Source of the DNA: an uncultured bacterium
Lineage (GTDB): Bacteria > Patescibacteriota > Gracilibacteria > Absconditabacterales > Absconditicoccaceae
NCBI GenBank assembly: GCA_916049765.1
Contig: CAJZIX010000001.1
Span: 1 to 64,000, forward strand
DNA: 64,000 nt
Direction: 5' to 3'
Shown one piece after another: positions 30,955 through 40,446 of this stretch; position 1 is the stretch's first letter, and each line of letters starts with the position of its first letter. The translations under genes were made by a program, and so were the position numbers. Under the pieces are notes generated by a model. That model did no database searches and was not told the origin of the DNA. It worked only from the letters and a program-made list of their open reading frames with translations.

Positions 30955-33261
30955 CTAGCATTCCTCCAAAAATCTGAGCTCTACCTTTCTGAGTCAGAAT
31001 TTAGGATTATGAAATTTCACAATTCCCATATTGTTCCAAATTTCTAAAACATAACCTGTCCCAAAGAGCTTATGCCTCACAGTCGCTCATTCAGTAATAC
31101 TTGATTGTACAGATCTGCTGCCTCCTTGAGTAAGATCGTAGTGTTTGATGAGTTCTGAAGGCAATTCTGAGAGAAATCTAGATTCAGGATTCATTTTGGT
31201 TTGTCCCCAAGTCATCCTACTCTGAGCATGAGAGATAAACAGCACATCCTTCGCTCTTGTAATCGCCACATACATCAGCCTTCTTTCCTCTTCCAAAAGT
31301 TTCGGCTCAAGCATTGCATTTGCTAGCGGGAAAACCGAATCTTCAGCCCCAACAATAAAGACCACCGGAAATTCCAGTCCTTTACTAGAGTGAACCGTCA
31401 TAAGTTTTACCGCATCAGTATTCTCATCTTTATTTTCTATGGTATCTACCATCAAAGTTACTTCTTCCAAAAACCGCCTCAAAAGCTCCTCTCCCGAACT
31501 TACCACTTCTTGATTCGCATTACTCGCTCAGAATTCATATTTACTCGCCATATTGATCAACTGACCGACATTCTCATATTTTTCCTCAGCCGTTTGATCA
31601 TTCCCTTCTTCCTTGATCAAATAGTTCTTATAATCTGTCTTTTTGAGGATAAGCTCAATAAAGTCTGCTGGATTAAGCGTTTTTAGTGCTGTTGTTAAAG
31701 CTTCAAAAGTCTGAATAAAGTTTTTAATCCCCTCAAAAGCTGGGTTCATCAGCTTGATTCAGGTTTCTTGTTCTATAGTCTTCGTATCTGAAAGTTGAGC
31801 AAGCATCGCCAAAACCTCATAAAGACTGACTCCGAGGCTGTTTGCATAGTCTTCAAGCCTTTCCTCAGAAGTTTTTCAGATTTTTCTATTAGGAATATTG
31901 AGAACTCTTTTCAAAGATACGGTATCAAAAGGGTTATTGATCACTTTCAAATACGCAAGAATATCCTTGATTTCCTTCCTCTCAAAAAACTTGAAAGCTC
32001 CAAAAATCTTGTAAGGAATTCCCTCCTGAATAAACATCGTTTCAAAGTTCCCAGACTGAGCATTAGTCCTATATAAAATCGCAACCTGACCTCGTGACTT
32101 TAGCTTTCATTTTTCTTTCATTTGCTTGATAAGTTCAACGGTATTTGCTGCCTCGTCAATGTCAGTATTATGATTGAAAATCGTGATTTTGTCGTTCCCT
32201 TCTCTGTGGGCAACAATGTTTTTCTCATACTGATTTTTATTCTGCTTGATCACCGCATTCCCAGCATTTACGATATGAGGTTTAGAGCGGTAATTGGTTT
32301 GTAGCTTAAACATCTGAATATCAGGTCGGTACTGCTTTACATTGAGAAAATTTTCCATCAAGGCTCCTCTCCAGCCATAAATACTCTGAAAATCATCCCC
32401 AATTAGCGTAATATTCGCTCCCGTTCCGCTCATGAGTTTCATCAGTTCAAACTGAATCCAGTTCGTATCTTGTGCCTCATCCACGAGAATATAATCAAAG
32501 GCATTCTGCCATTTTTTCAAAATCTTCTCATCCTGCTTAAAAAGCAAATAGGGCAACAAAAGCAGATCATCAAAATCAAGAGAATTTGCTTTCTCAAGCT
32601 CTTTTTCATATTCTTGATAGAGTTTTCCCATAGAGGCTTCGTAGTTTCCATTGGCATGCTTGAGAAAAAGATCAGCAGTATTTCCGTTATTTTTCTGCGT
32701 AGAAATAAAGCCTTTTACCTCTTGTGGTTTGAAGGTATCATTCAAAGCGAATCTTTTGAGAAGATCTCTGATAATTTTTGAACTATCATCACTATCCAGA
32801 ATTCAGAAATTTTTAGTAAATTTTCTCCCCAGAGCTTCAATATCTTCTTTGAGAATCTTGAGGAAAATAGAGTGAAAAGTCCCAATCCATTTGAGTTCTC
32901 TCGCTTCTAAACCTTTTTGGATTTTTGCAGAACTTTGCATTTCAGAAAGAAAATCTGAAAGATCACCAGAGTCTGCTTTTCCCTGTGAATTTCCTTGATC
33001 AAAATTCTGGCTTAAGATCTCATCTCCCAGCTTGATCAACCTTTCTTTCATTTCATTAGCGGCTTTATTCGTGAAGGTCACTGCAAGAATTCTCTGCACA
33101 GGAAGCTGCAATCCTCGGATAAGATAAGCAATTTTATAGGTTAAAACTCTTGTTTTTCAACTTCCAGCTCCTGCAATGATGAGTGAGGAAGTTTTGGTAT
33201 GAAGTGCTGCTAAAGTCTGTTCTTCATTGAGATTTGATGCGATGTAGTCTTTGAGGTTCAT
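30955..33261 (-). CDS. pcrA: UvrD/PcrA superfamily I DNA helicase
   Basis: ATP-driven 3'-5' helicase for repair and plasmid or phage replication; 768 aa, full length. Walker A is GAGSGKT with its second-last Gly from TGA at 33157; motif II is VDEAQD, then GDDFQSIYGWRG, TNYRS, VKLMTVHSSKGLEF and LMYVAITRAK. The C-terminal end has VRHKLFGTGYV, the PcrA tail motif, reached only by reading TGA at 31087 as Gly. ATG at 33261 gives the Q motif NLNEEQ. Confidence 0.95.
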
Positions 33262-33532
33262 GATTATAAATTTAGAATATAGAATTCAGATTTCAGGATG
33301 AGAAAGGAACATTTGAAAAAAATTTCACTGCTTGGTAGTGTAGGGAAAGGCATCTAAGTTTCAACCAGAAAAACAGAATACAAGAGAAACGCTATCAAAT
33401 ATTTTTACAAAAAAGACAAGCTCTCATCAAACAAATCTCCATTTTTATAAAATCGAAAAATCAAGTTTTCCTCTTGCCTTTCACTTACTTTTCTCTAAGC
33501 TAAGATCAGACTTTAGTTTTTTCTTAATACTC

Positions 33533-35758
33533 GTGAATCTCTCAGAATCTACTCAATATCTCCAATCTTTCCTCAAAAAAACTCCTAATCCTGAATACAT
33601 CCCCGATTCAGAACTGAAAACGATCTACCAGCTTTTCATTGATACCTTAACGGATCATAATCATCTCTACTATATTGAGGCAAAGCCGATTATTTCTGAT
33701 ACAGAATATGATGAGCTTTTTGCGTATCTCAAGGCAATGGAAGAATACTTCCCGACGATCATTTCGAGCACCTCTCCAACGCAAGGTCTAGTGGGACAAC
33801 TTTCTGACGGATTCAAAAAGGCAGTGCATCAAATCCCGCTTCTTTCCTTAGAAAACAGTTATAATGCAGAGGATATTAGAGAATGGGCAGTCAGAGTTGC
33901 AAAGTTGGCAGAAAAAAAAGGAATTCTGAACTGGGAATATCATTTAGAACCGAAATTTGATGGACTCAGTGTAGAATGTATTTACCACGATGGAAAACTC
34001 ACCCAAGCAATCACCAGAGGTGATGGGAAAATTGGAGAAGACATTACTGCGAATGTGATGATGATTCCTTCAATTCCAAAGCAGATTTCTTATCTTTGAA
34101 CTTTGCAGGTTAGAGGGGAGATTATGATGCCAAAATCCCAGCTCCTCAAGCTCAATCAGCAAAGAGAGCAATCCGGTCAAACCCCCTTTTCAAATACGAG
34201 AAATGCCGCTGCTGGAAGCATAAAACTCTTAGATAGCAGAGAAGTCGGCAAAAGAGGCTTGATTGCTTTTATCTACGATCAGCTCTGAGGAGAAAAGATA
34301 GATCTCAAATCCATTGGAATGCCTATTTTTGAATTACCAGAAAGCTTCCTTGTAACGCAAGATATTGAGCAAATTATCGCTCGATGTCAGGATTTTCAAA
34401 TTAAGCACTTTCTAGAAGAGCAAGATTTTGATTTTGACGGCTTAGTAATTAAGGTTTCTGATAGTAGAGCTCCTAAAAATACTTCAAACTGCGATACCTC
34501 AGAAAAATCAGACTTTTCTCTTTTTGATACAGGAACTCCAGTAAATAATGGAGAAGATATTCGTTCAATCCTCTGATCCACGGAACATCACCCTAGACGA
34601 GCAATCGCCTACAAATTCCCAGCACAACAGGTCGCAAGCCAGATCCAAGAGATAACATTCCAAGTCGGAAGAACAGGGATTATCACGCCAGTTGCCCATA
34701 TTGAACCGATTTCCCTCAGCGGAGCTACGATTTCTAGAGTCAGTCTTCATAATTTTGATTTTATTGCAAAAAAGCAGATTAAAAAGAGAGATTTTGTCCG
34801 AGTGCAGAGAAGTGGCGAGGTAATTCCTTATATTTTAGGAAGCATCAAAGAACGCAGAAATGGGAATGAAGAGCCAATCATTCCCCCGTTATTCTGCCCC
34901 GAATGTGGAGATCCAATTACCAATATAGATATTCACTACTATTGCACCAACCCCACTTGCTCAGCACAAATAAGAGAAAAGATTACACATTTTGTTTCGA
35001 GAGATGCGATGGATATTAGCGGAATCGGTGAAGCGATGATTGAGGTCTTAGTCAAACAAAAAATTTTGAATTCGGTGGCAGATATTTATCAGCTGACCTC
35101 GCTTCAAAATCAAATTCTTCTCCGCAAATTCCCAAGCTTTGGAGAAAAGAAAATCACTGAACTTGTCAATCAAATTGAACGTTCAAAAAAACAACCACTC
35201 TGGAGACTCATCAATGCTCTTTGAATACCTCATATCTGAAAAAAAACAGCTCAAGATGTGGCAGAATACCTTACTTTACAGAAAGTAGAATCATTAGGTC
35301 AGATGATAAGTGTATTTTCTAGTGATGAGCTAAGTAAAGTCGTAGGTATTGGAGAAAAATCGCTACAAGCGATTCAGCTTTTTATGACGAATCCCGAAAC
35401 CTTAAAGCTTCTGAATACCTTAGAGCAAGAAGGCGTACAATTCTCCGCAATAAATGAAAAAACAAATCCTGAATCCTCATCACACTGAACCTTTTCACTT
35501 ACAGGAACCTTCCCTATCACAAGAAGCGACCTCATTCAGCAAATGCAAAAACTAGGATATCACTATGAGGAAAATCCAACTTCGGGCACAAACTTTATGC
35601 TTATCTGAGAAAAAGCTTGATCCAAAGCAGAAAAAGCAAGAAAATTATGAATTTTAATCTATGAAAATCGAGAAACCATACAAAAAGAGTTTAACTTAAC
35701 TTTTCCCAAAGAAGAGAAAAAAACTAAAACTCAAGCGTTCCAAGGAGGATTATTTTAA
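33533..35758 (+). CDS. ligA: NAD-dependent DNA ligase LigA
   Basis: 741 aa, all domains present: Ia (HNHLYYIEAKPIISDTEYDEL), adenylation core with catalytic Lys in EPKFDGLS, OB fold, four-Cys zinc finger (CPECG ... CTNPTC), HhH repeats and a C-terminal BRCT (FSLTGTFP). It is longer than the usual ~670 because of an insertion of about 25-30 residues between VIKV and HPRRAIAYKFP; that insert carries a copy of the window's 11-mer (34505-34515). Several TGA codons are Gly. Start is GTG (MNLSEST). Confidence 0.96.
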
Positions 35759-35797
35759 TAAAAAAGCCACTTATTTTCTAATAAGTAGCCTTTTTCT
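35759..35797. terminator. Convergent terminator after ligA
   Basis: Arms AAAAAGCCACTTATT / AATAAGTAGCCTTTTT, nearly perfect, with a short loop; begins directly after the LigA stop. Confidence 0.8.
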
Positions 35798-35811
35798 AAT
35801 TGAGTAGTTTT

Positions 35812-37167
35812 TTATCTTGTCCTAACAGTGAAACTCAACCATTCCTGAAATCCAGCATAAAATTCTTTCCAGTTTCTATATTGTGCTGAACTTCTATTAT
35901 TGAGAATATCCTGCATACTATCATAAAAATTATTTGAAAGTCTTCTCCATTCTGTGCTATTTCTAAGTCTTGGATAATCTTTTTCCAAAGCAATCATCAA
36001 TTCATTCCAGATTTTTGCTACTGCTCTAATCTTAGACAGTTCCTTATCAGTAAAATTCAGATGAGAATTCCAATAATTATTAGATGAAGAACTTGAGGAA
36101 CTTGTATTGACATAAAAAGTCTGATAAGCATTTTGACGATGAGAAGATATTTCTGCAATAACTCTAAATTCTCCCTCTGTCCTAAATCTCACTAAATCAT
36201 TAAATCTGACTTCTCCTCTATCTGAAGATGAGAAATAATAAGTTGTTTTGTCTAAATCGTAATCATAATTTGAAGCAGACTGCCATCTTCCGTTTCTATA
36301 CTCTTCTACACGAAAACTCACTCTTCCATCATAATAATTTGAAGAATTATTTTTTACAGTCAATGTCATATCAACCCATTCATTTTTGTCTGGTCTACTA
36401 GTGCTTACACTTCTCCATTCTGGAGTATATTCTGAGAAAGAATAAGCGTCCCCTCTCCCAACAGTAAAAGTTGTATATTCACTTCCTCCATCAGCCTCTG
36501 CATATAATCTGAATTTTCCCTCTGTTCTAAATCTCACTAGATCATTAAATCTGACTTCTCCTCTATCTGAAGATGAGAAATAATAAGTTGTTTTGTCTAA
36601 ATCGTAATCATAATTTGAAGCAGACTGCCATCTTCCGTTTCTATACTCTTCTACACGAAAACTCACTCTTCCATCATAATCTGATGAACGATAACTAGAA
36701 TTTTTTACACGAAGAGTAATATCAACCCATTCATCTCTATCTGGAGTAGAGTCACTTACTGAATAAAATTCAGAAACCCATCTTGAAGTGGAAGAAGTTG
36801 AACTAGAAGTGGAGAAACTTCCATTTCTAAAGTCATAATTCGTAATAAGTTCATACCAATAGTTAGAAATATCTGCTCTTAGTTCAATCTTTCCAGCATT
36901 CCCAGCATAGCTAAAATCTCCTTCACACCTAGGAAGTGAAACCTGACTTCCATTTGGAAGGGTTAATCTACAGGAAAGATCAGAATTTGATGATAAAGAA
37001 GAAGAGGTAATTCTTGACTGAAATCTTTCCGATCCAACTTTCTGAAGATCAAAACAAAATTTATCTCCATTAGAAAAACGGATCTCCTGACACTCCGCTA
37101 CTGCAAATGCTCAAGAGAAAAGTGGAACTCCTAAAATTCCCGCCAATAGAAGAAGATTTTTTTTCAT
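35812..37167 (-). CDS. Exported surface protein with two near-identical repeats
   Basis: 451 aa with a signal peptide (KKNLLLLAGILGVPLFS, then a TGA Gly). Two Ig/CARDB-like units of 115 residues follow, each containing DEWVDITLRVKN-type and VSFRVEEYRNGRW elements; parts are identical at the DNA level. A Ser-run linker (TSSSSSSSS) precedes a C-terminal helical domain (DKELSKIRAVAKIWNELM). CARDB-type folds are common adhesive or binding modules. A bidirectional promoter region with a TA tract lies upstream. The family is not firmly identified. Confidence 0.7.
36173..36335 (-). repeat. Intragenic repeat, copy 2
   Basis: 163 bases nearly identical to 36518-36680 (about two mismatches), 345 bases apart, i.e. 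exactly 115 codons. Encodes the second VSFRVEEYRNGRW block. Confidence 0.9.
36518..36680 (-). repeat. Intragenic repeat, copy 1
   Basis: Partner of 36173-36335. The proteins of the two blocks are almost the same, and so is the DNA, which points to recent duplication or gene conversion. Confidence 0.9.
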
Positions 37168-37196
37168 CTCGTTGAAATAGTAAAATAAAAAATTAC

Positions 37197-37234
37197 TTGA
37201 TTTCTATGTATATATATATATACGAGAAAGGCAA
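37197..37234. promoter_or_regulatory. Overlapping divergent promoters around a TA tract
   Basis: Plus strand (psd): TTGATT at 37197, 16-bp spacer, TATACG. Minus strand (repeat protein): TTGCCT at 37229-37234, 16-bp spacer, TATACA. Most of both spacers and -10 boxes is the shared alternating TA tract at 37207-37222, so a change in its length would alter both promoters. Confidence 0.55.
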
Positions 37235-37254
37235 GTTTTTTTTTGATTTTTTAA

Positions 37255-37953
37255 ATGAACAAGAAAGACAAAGCTTTTAGTTTTAAGTTTTATCTTATGA
37301 AGTGGTTAAAAATGTCATTAGCAATCAGTTTTTCTCTTTTACTTGGAATTCGAGCTTTTTATAGATTCTATTTTCTTCGTGATCCAATTCGCGAAGTTCC
37401 AAATAACAATCAAGTATTTGTGAGTCCTGCTAATGGGAAAATCATTGCTATTATCAAGCAAGATGATCTAAAAGATCATAAAACAGAATTATACAAAAAG
37501 AATAGAAAAGTCATTAATGATTGGACTAAAGGATTTTCAAGTTGAGCAACACTCATTTCTATTATGATGACCCCTCTCGATGCACACTACCAAAAAGCTC
37601 CTATGCAAGCTACAATGCTGAGCGAGGAATATGTAGAAGGTCGTTTCTGGAATGCAATGAAAAGTAACGAAACCATGAAATCAACTTTTCAAAACGAATA
37701 TCATAGTATGCTTTTTGAAACCCCTGAAAAATTTCAATTCCGCGTCATTCAAATTGCTGGATTCGTAGCAAGGAGAATTGTAGATTTCCTAGATCCTGGA
37801 CAAGAGGTTACACAAGGAGAAAAAATCTGACTTATCAAATTAGGAAGTCAGGTAAGCGTCATTCTAGATAAAAACTTTGAGATCACTGCAGAAGTTTGAG
37901 AAACAGTCATCGATGGAGAAAGTATCCTCGCAAAGAAAAAAGAAACAAGATAA
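37255..37953 (+). CDS. psd: Phosphatidylserine decarboxylase
   Basis: Makes phosphatidylethanolamine from phosphatidylserine. 232 aa, the short single-domain type. N-terminal membrane segment (LAISFSLLLGIRAFYRF), FVSPANGKI, TPLDAHYQKAP, RRIVDFLDPGQEV, and the self-cleavage motif LGS in GLIKLGSQV where the serine becomes the pyruvoyl group. TGA codons at 37543, 37828 and 37897 give Gly, the second being the Gly just before LIKLGS. No pssA is visible in the window. Confidence 0.92.
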
Positions 37954-37999
37954 AATTCAGACTTTCTCTTTTTTGTCAAATCCTTTTTAAAGGAAAAAC

Positions 38000-38027
38000 T
38001 TGTATTTTTCAAAGAGATTACTATCTG
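38000..38027 (+). promoter_or_regulatory. Possible promoter for the basic-head membrane protein
   Basis: TTGTAT, 16-bp spacer, TATCTG; weak boxes but correctly placed. Confidence 0.35.
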
Positions 38028-38060
38028 TAGAAAGATGTTTATCCTCTAATTTCTTTTTAG

Positions 38061-38471
38061 ATGGTAGAAAAAGTGAAAAAGACATCCGCAACTTCAGAAC
38101 CATCAAAACTCAAAAAAGTTTCGGTAAGAAAGCCAAAACCTACCACAAAAAAAGAGAAAAAAGAAGCAGACTTCTCTCCACTTTCCAAAACAATAAACGT
38201 ATTGAAAATGGGAAAAGAAAACTGCTCTTGTAAAAGGATAAATTTTCAATTACTTGTTCTTTGCCTGCTCTTAGTTCAGCTTATTTTAGGGATTTGAATT
38301 CTCATCAAGATTTCTCATCTCCAAAAAGAGAAGAGTGCAGAAGTATGAGGGGAAGAAAATTACAAAAGACTAGAAACTTTGTACGCTACACCTGAATATC
38401 AAGAGTATTCAAGAGGACAAATTGACAGTCTTGAACAGCAAATAAAAATCATGAATCCAAAAGCTGAATAA
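38061..38471 (+). CDS. Unknown single-pass membrane protein with basic head
   Basis: 136 aa. Very basic N-terminal half (KKVSVRKPKPTTKKEKKE), a short Cys pair (CSCKRINF), one transmembrane helix (LLVLCLLLVQLILGIGILI) and a short acidic tail with YATPEYQEYSRGQ. Two TGA codons read as Gly. It precedes the DsbA-like gene by 45 bases, perhaps in one transcript. No family recognised. Confidence 0.6.
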
Positions 38472-38516
38472 TTCAGCATTACAAGCCTTTTTATTCTTAT
38501 AAAAGAAACATAGATT

Positions 38517-39449
38517 ATGGAAAAATGTAAAAACGGAAGCTGTCATCATATTATGGCAGGAACAGCAGTTGCATTGAGTGCAATTACCCTTATCGGAGGT
38601 GCAGTATTGGGAACTTGCATCTACAAAAAGGTAAACACGATGTACAAGGCAACTATTGACTTTCAATTCGGTTCTCAAGAGAACTTTGATGCACTCTACA
38701 AAGCAAGAATGACTCCTGAAACAAAAAAACAACTCGATGAAAGTATCAAACAAGCCGTAGAGCAGATAAAAGCTCAACAAGGTTCAGATGAAGCTGCTAA
38801 AGACGAAGAACAAGCAGCTAGTGATGAGAAAGGACTTGATACCAAAGCTGCATTCAATGATACAACATGGGAGAAAAATTCAAAAGAAGCAAAATCACTT
38901 TTTGATCTTAGCGGAACTCCTGGAAATGCAGTCATTAATGTGAAGAATGGAAACTTTAAAGCTATTGGAGGAGCATATCCTCAGTCTGCTTTTGAAGCAG
39001 TTATTGCTGACTTAAAAGCTGGGAAAGAACTTACAAGTGATGACATGGGAAAAGCAGGGAAACTGACTAAAGACCAAATTACTGCACTCCTTAAAGACGT
39101 ATACTTTTCAGGAGACAAAAATGCTGATATCGTAATCGTAGAATATTCTGATCTCCTTTGCCCATTTTGTAAAAGACACTATAACGATAAAACAATAGAA
39201 AATATTATAGCTGCAGATAAGGCCGTAGCTCTTGTTTTCAAGAATATGCCTATTGCAGGATTACATCCAAATGCTCCTCTCGGTGCTAAAGGTGTTGAAT
39301 GTGCAGGGAAACTTGGAGGAAGTGAAAAGTTTTATGCTTACTTAGATAAAGCATTTGCTGAGAATGATTTCAACGGGGCTAATGTAGTAAGCCTTGCAGA
39401 AGGACTTGGTCTTGACAAAGAAGCGTTCGTTGCTTGCTTCACAAAATAA
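38517..39449 (+). CDS. Membrane-anchored DsbA-like thiol oxidoreductase, circularly permuted
   Basis: 310 aa, no TGA. N-terminal anchor (TAVALSAITLIGGAVLGTCIY) then a charged linker. Next comes the part that is normally last in DsbA/Thioredoxin_4 proteins: SLFDLSGTPGNAVIN with the cis-Pro loop, and IGGAYPQSAFEAVI. Only after this comes the part that is normally first: IVIVEYSDLLCPFCKRHY with the CPFC redox centre and the all-helical insert ending in LGLDKEAFVACF, where a normal protein would continue into the GTP loop. It probably makes or isomerises disulfides outside the membrane. The swapped order should be checked with a structure model. Confidence 0.8.
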   Translation: MEKCKNGSCHHIMAGTAVALSAITLIGGAVLGTCIYKKVNTMYKATIDFQFGSQENFDALYKARMTPETKKQLDESIKQAVEQIKAQQGSDEAAKDEEQAASDEKGLDTKAAFNDTTWEKNSKEAKSLFDLSGTPGNAVINVKNGNFKAIGGAYPQSAFEAVIADLKAGKELTSDDMGKAGKLTKDQITALLKDVYFSGDKNADIVIVEYSDLLCPFCKRHYNDKTIENIIAADKAVALVFKNMPIAGLHPNAPLGAKGVECAGKLGGSEKFYAYLDKAFAENDFNGANVVSLAEGLGLDKEAFVACFTK

Positions 39450-39492
39450 GCTAAATAAAAGCCTTAACATATAAAAACAAAGGCAAAAAAAG

Positions 39493-39524
39493 GAAACTAT
39501 CGCACTCTTGCGGTAGTTTTTTTA
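39493..39524 (+). terminator. Terminator after the DsbA-like gene
   Basis: Arms AACTATCGCA / TGCGGTAGTT, loop CTCT, T-run of seven. Confidence 0.85.
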
Positions 39525-39703
39525 ATGCAAGATTTTCATGACTCCTTACATACATCTTTTAAAGAAAAAATAACTTGACTCTCTCTGAAATAAGTATAGT
39601 TAAGAAAGAAATTAAAAAAAACAGAAATAAAAAATTAACAAAACAGACCGAAGCATTCAAAGTCTGAGCTTTATAAAAGCTTTAATAGGAGTGCACAAGT
39701 AAA

Positions 39704-40291
39704 ATGAAAACAAAATTATTTTTAAGCTTTTTGATTTTCATGATGGGAGTTGGAAGCTTATATGCAAAAACAGAAAACGATCCGAAATACAGATTAGAGA
39801 AAGCATTTGAATGGTATCTAGCTCCAGGAACCTATAAACAAAAAGAATACGCTATGCAAAATCCAGGGGAATGGGTGAGGATAGCGGGACAAATAAAGTT
39901 TAGCTATCAGAGAAACCAAGATGGTATCATGGTAGATAGGGAGATCATCCTAGTAAGGTTAATCTGCTATGATGAGGAAGAACAAAGATTTCTTTGCGAA
40001 GAAAGAGTAGTTAGATCGAAGGATGATGCAACGCTGGCGTGGATTTTACCAATAATTTTCTTAATATTTTCACCCGGTATATTTATACTAATTACCTTTG
40101 ATGACCCGAAATTTAAGTATGGAAAGATTATCTTTTTTATTCTAATCTGTACTGTTTCTGTGGGATCTGCCTGGCTTCTCAATTGGATTATTATGTGGTG
40201 GGAAATTATAGTCCTTGCGTTTATTTTATTTACGATTGGGCTTAAGTATCTTGTTAAATCCATCAAAAAGAAAAAAGAAATCAAAAACTAA
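39704..40291 (+). CDS. Unknown protein with signal peptide and membrane helices
   Basis: 195 aa, no TGA. Signal peptide (KTKLFLSFLIFMMGVGSLYA), a domain of ~90 residues with EWVRIAGQIKFSYQ and a Cys pair, three membrane helices (WILPIIFLIFSPGIFILI, IIFFILICTVSVGSAW, IIVLAFILFTIGL) and a Lys tail. A possible -35/-10 (TTGACT/TATAGT, 14-bp spacer) lies near 39575. Function unknown. Confidence 0.65.
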   Translation: MKTKLFLSFLIFMMGVGSLYAKTENDPKYRLEKAFEWYLAPGTYKQKEYAMQNPGEWVRIAGQIKFSYQRNQDGIMVDREIILVRLICYDEEEQRFLCEERVVRSKDDATLAWILPIIFLIFSPGIFILITFDDPKFKYGKIIFFILICTVSVGSAWLLNWIIMWWEIIVLAFILFTIGLKYLVKSIKKKKEIKN

Positions 40292-40354
40292 TTTCAATGC
40301 CAGCTTTTCATTAGCTATTTTCTGAGTGAGAGGCTGACATTTTCTCTTTTCCTA

Positions 40355-40398
40355 AAAAGAAAAAACTGACTCCCATAAAGGAAATCAGTCTTTTTTTT
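40355..40398. terminator. Convergent terminator before pflB end
   Basis: Arms AAAAACTGA / TCAGTcTTTTT with a roughly 15-base loop and T-run; between the membrane-protein gene and pflB. Confidence 0.65.
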
Positions 40399-40446
40399 AT
40401 TTCATAGGAGAGATTGCCACGGCTTTTGCCTCGCAATAACTCATCC

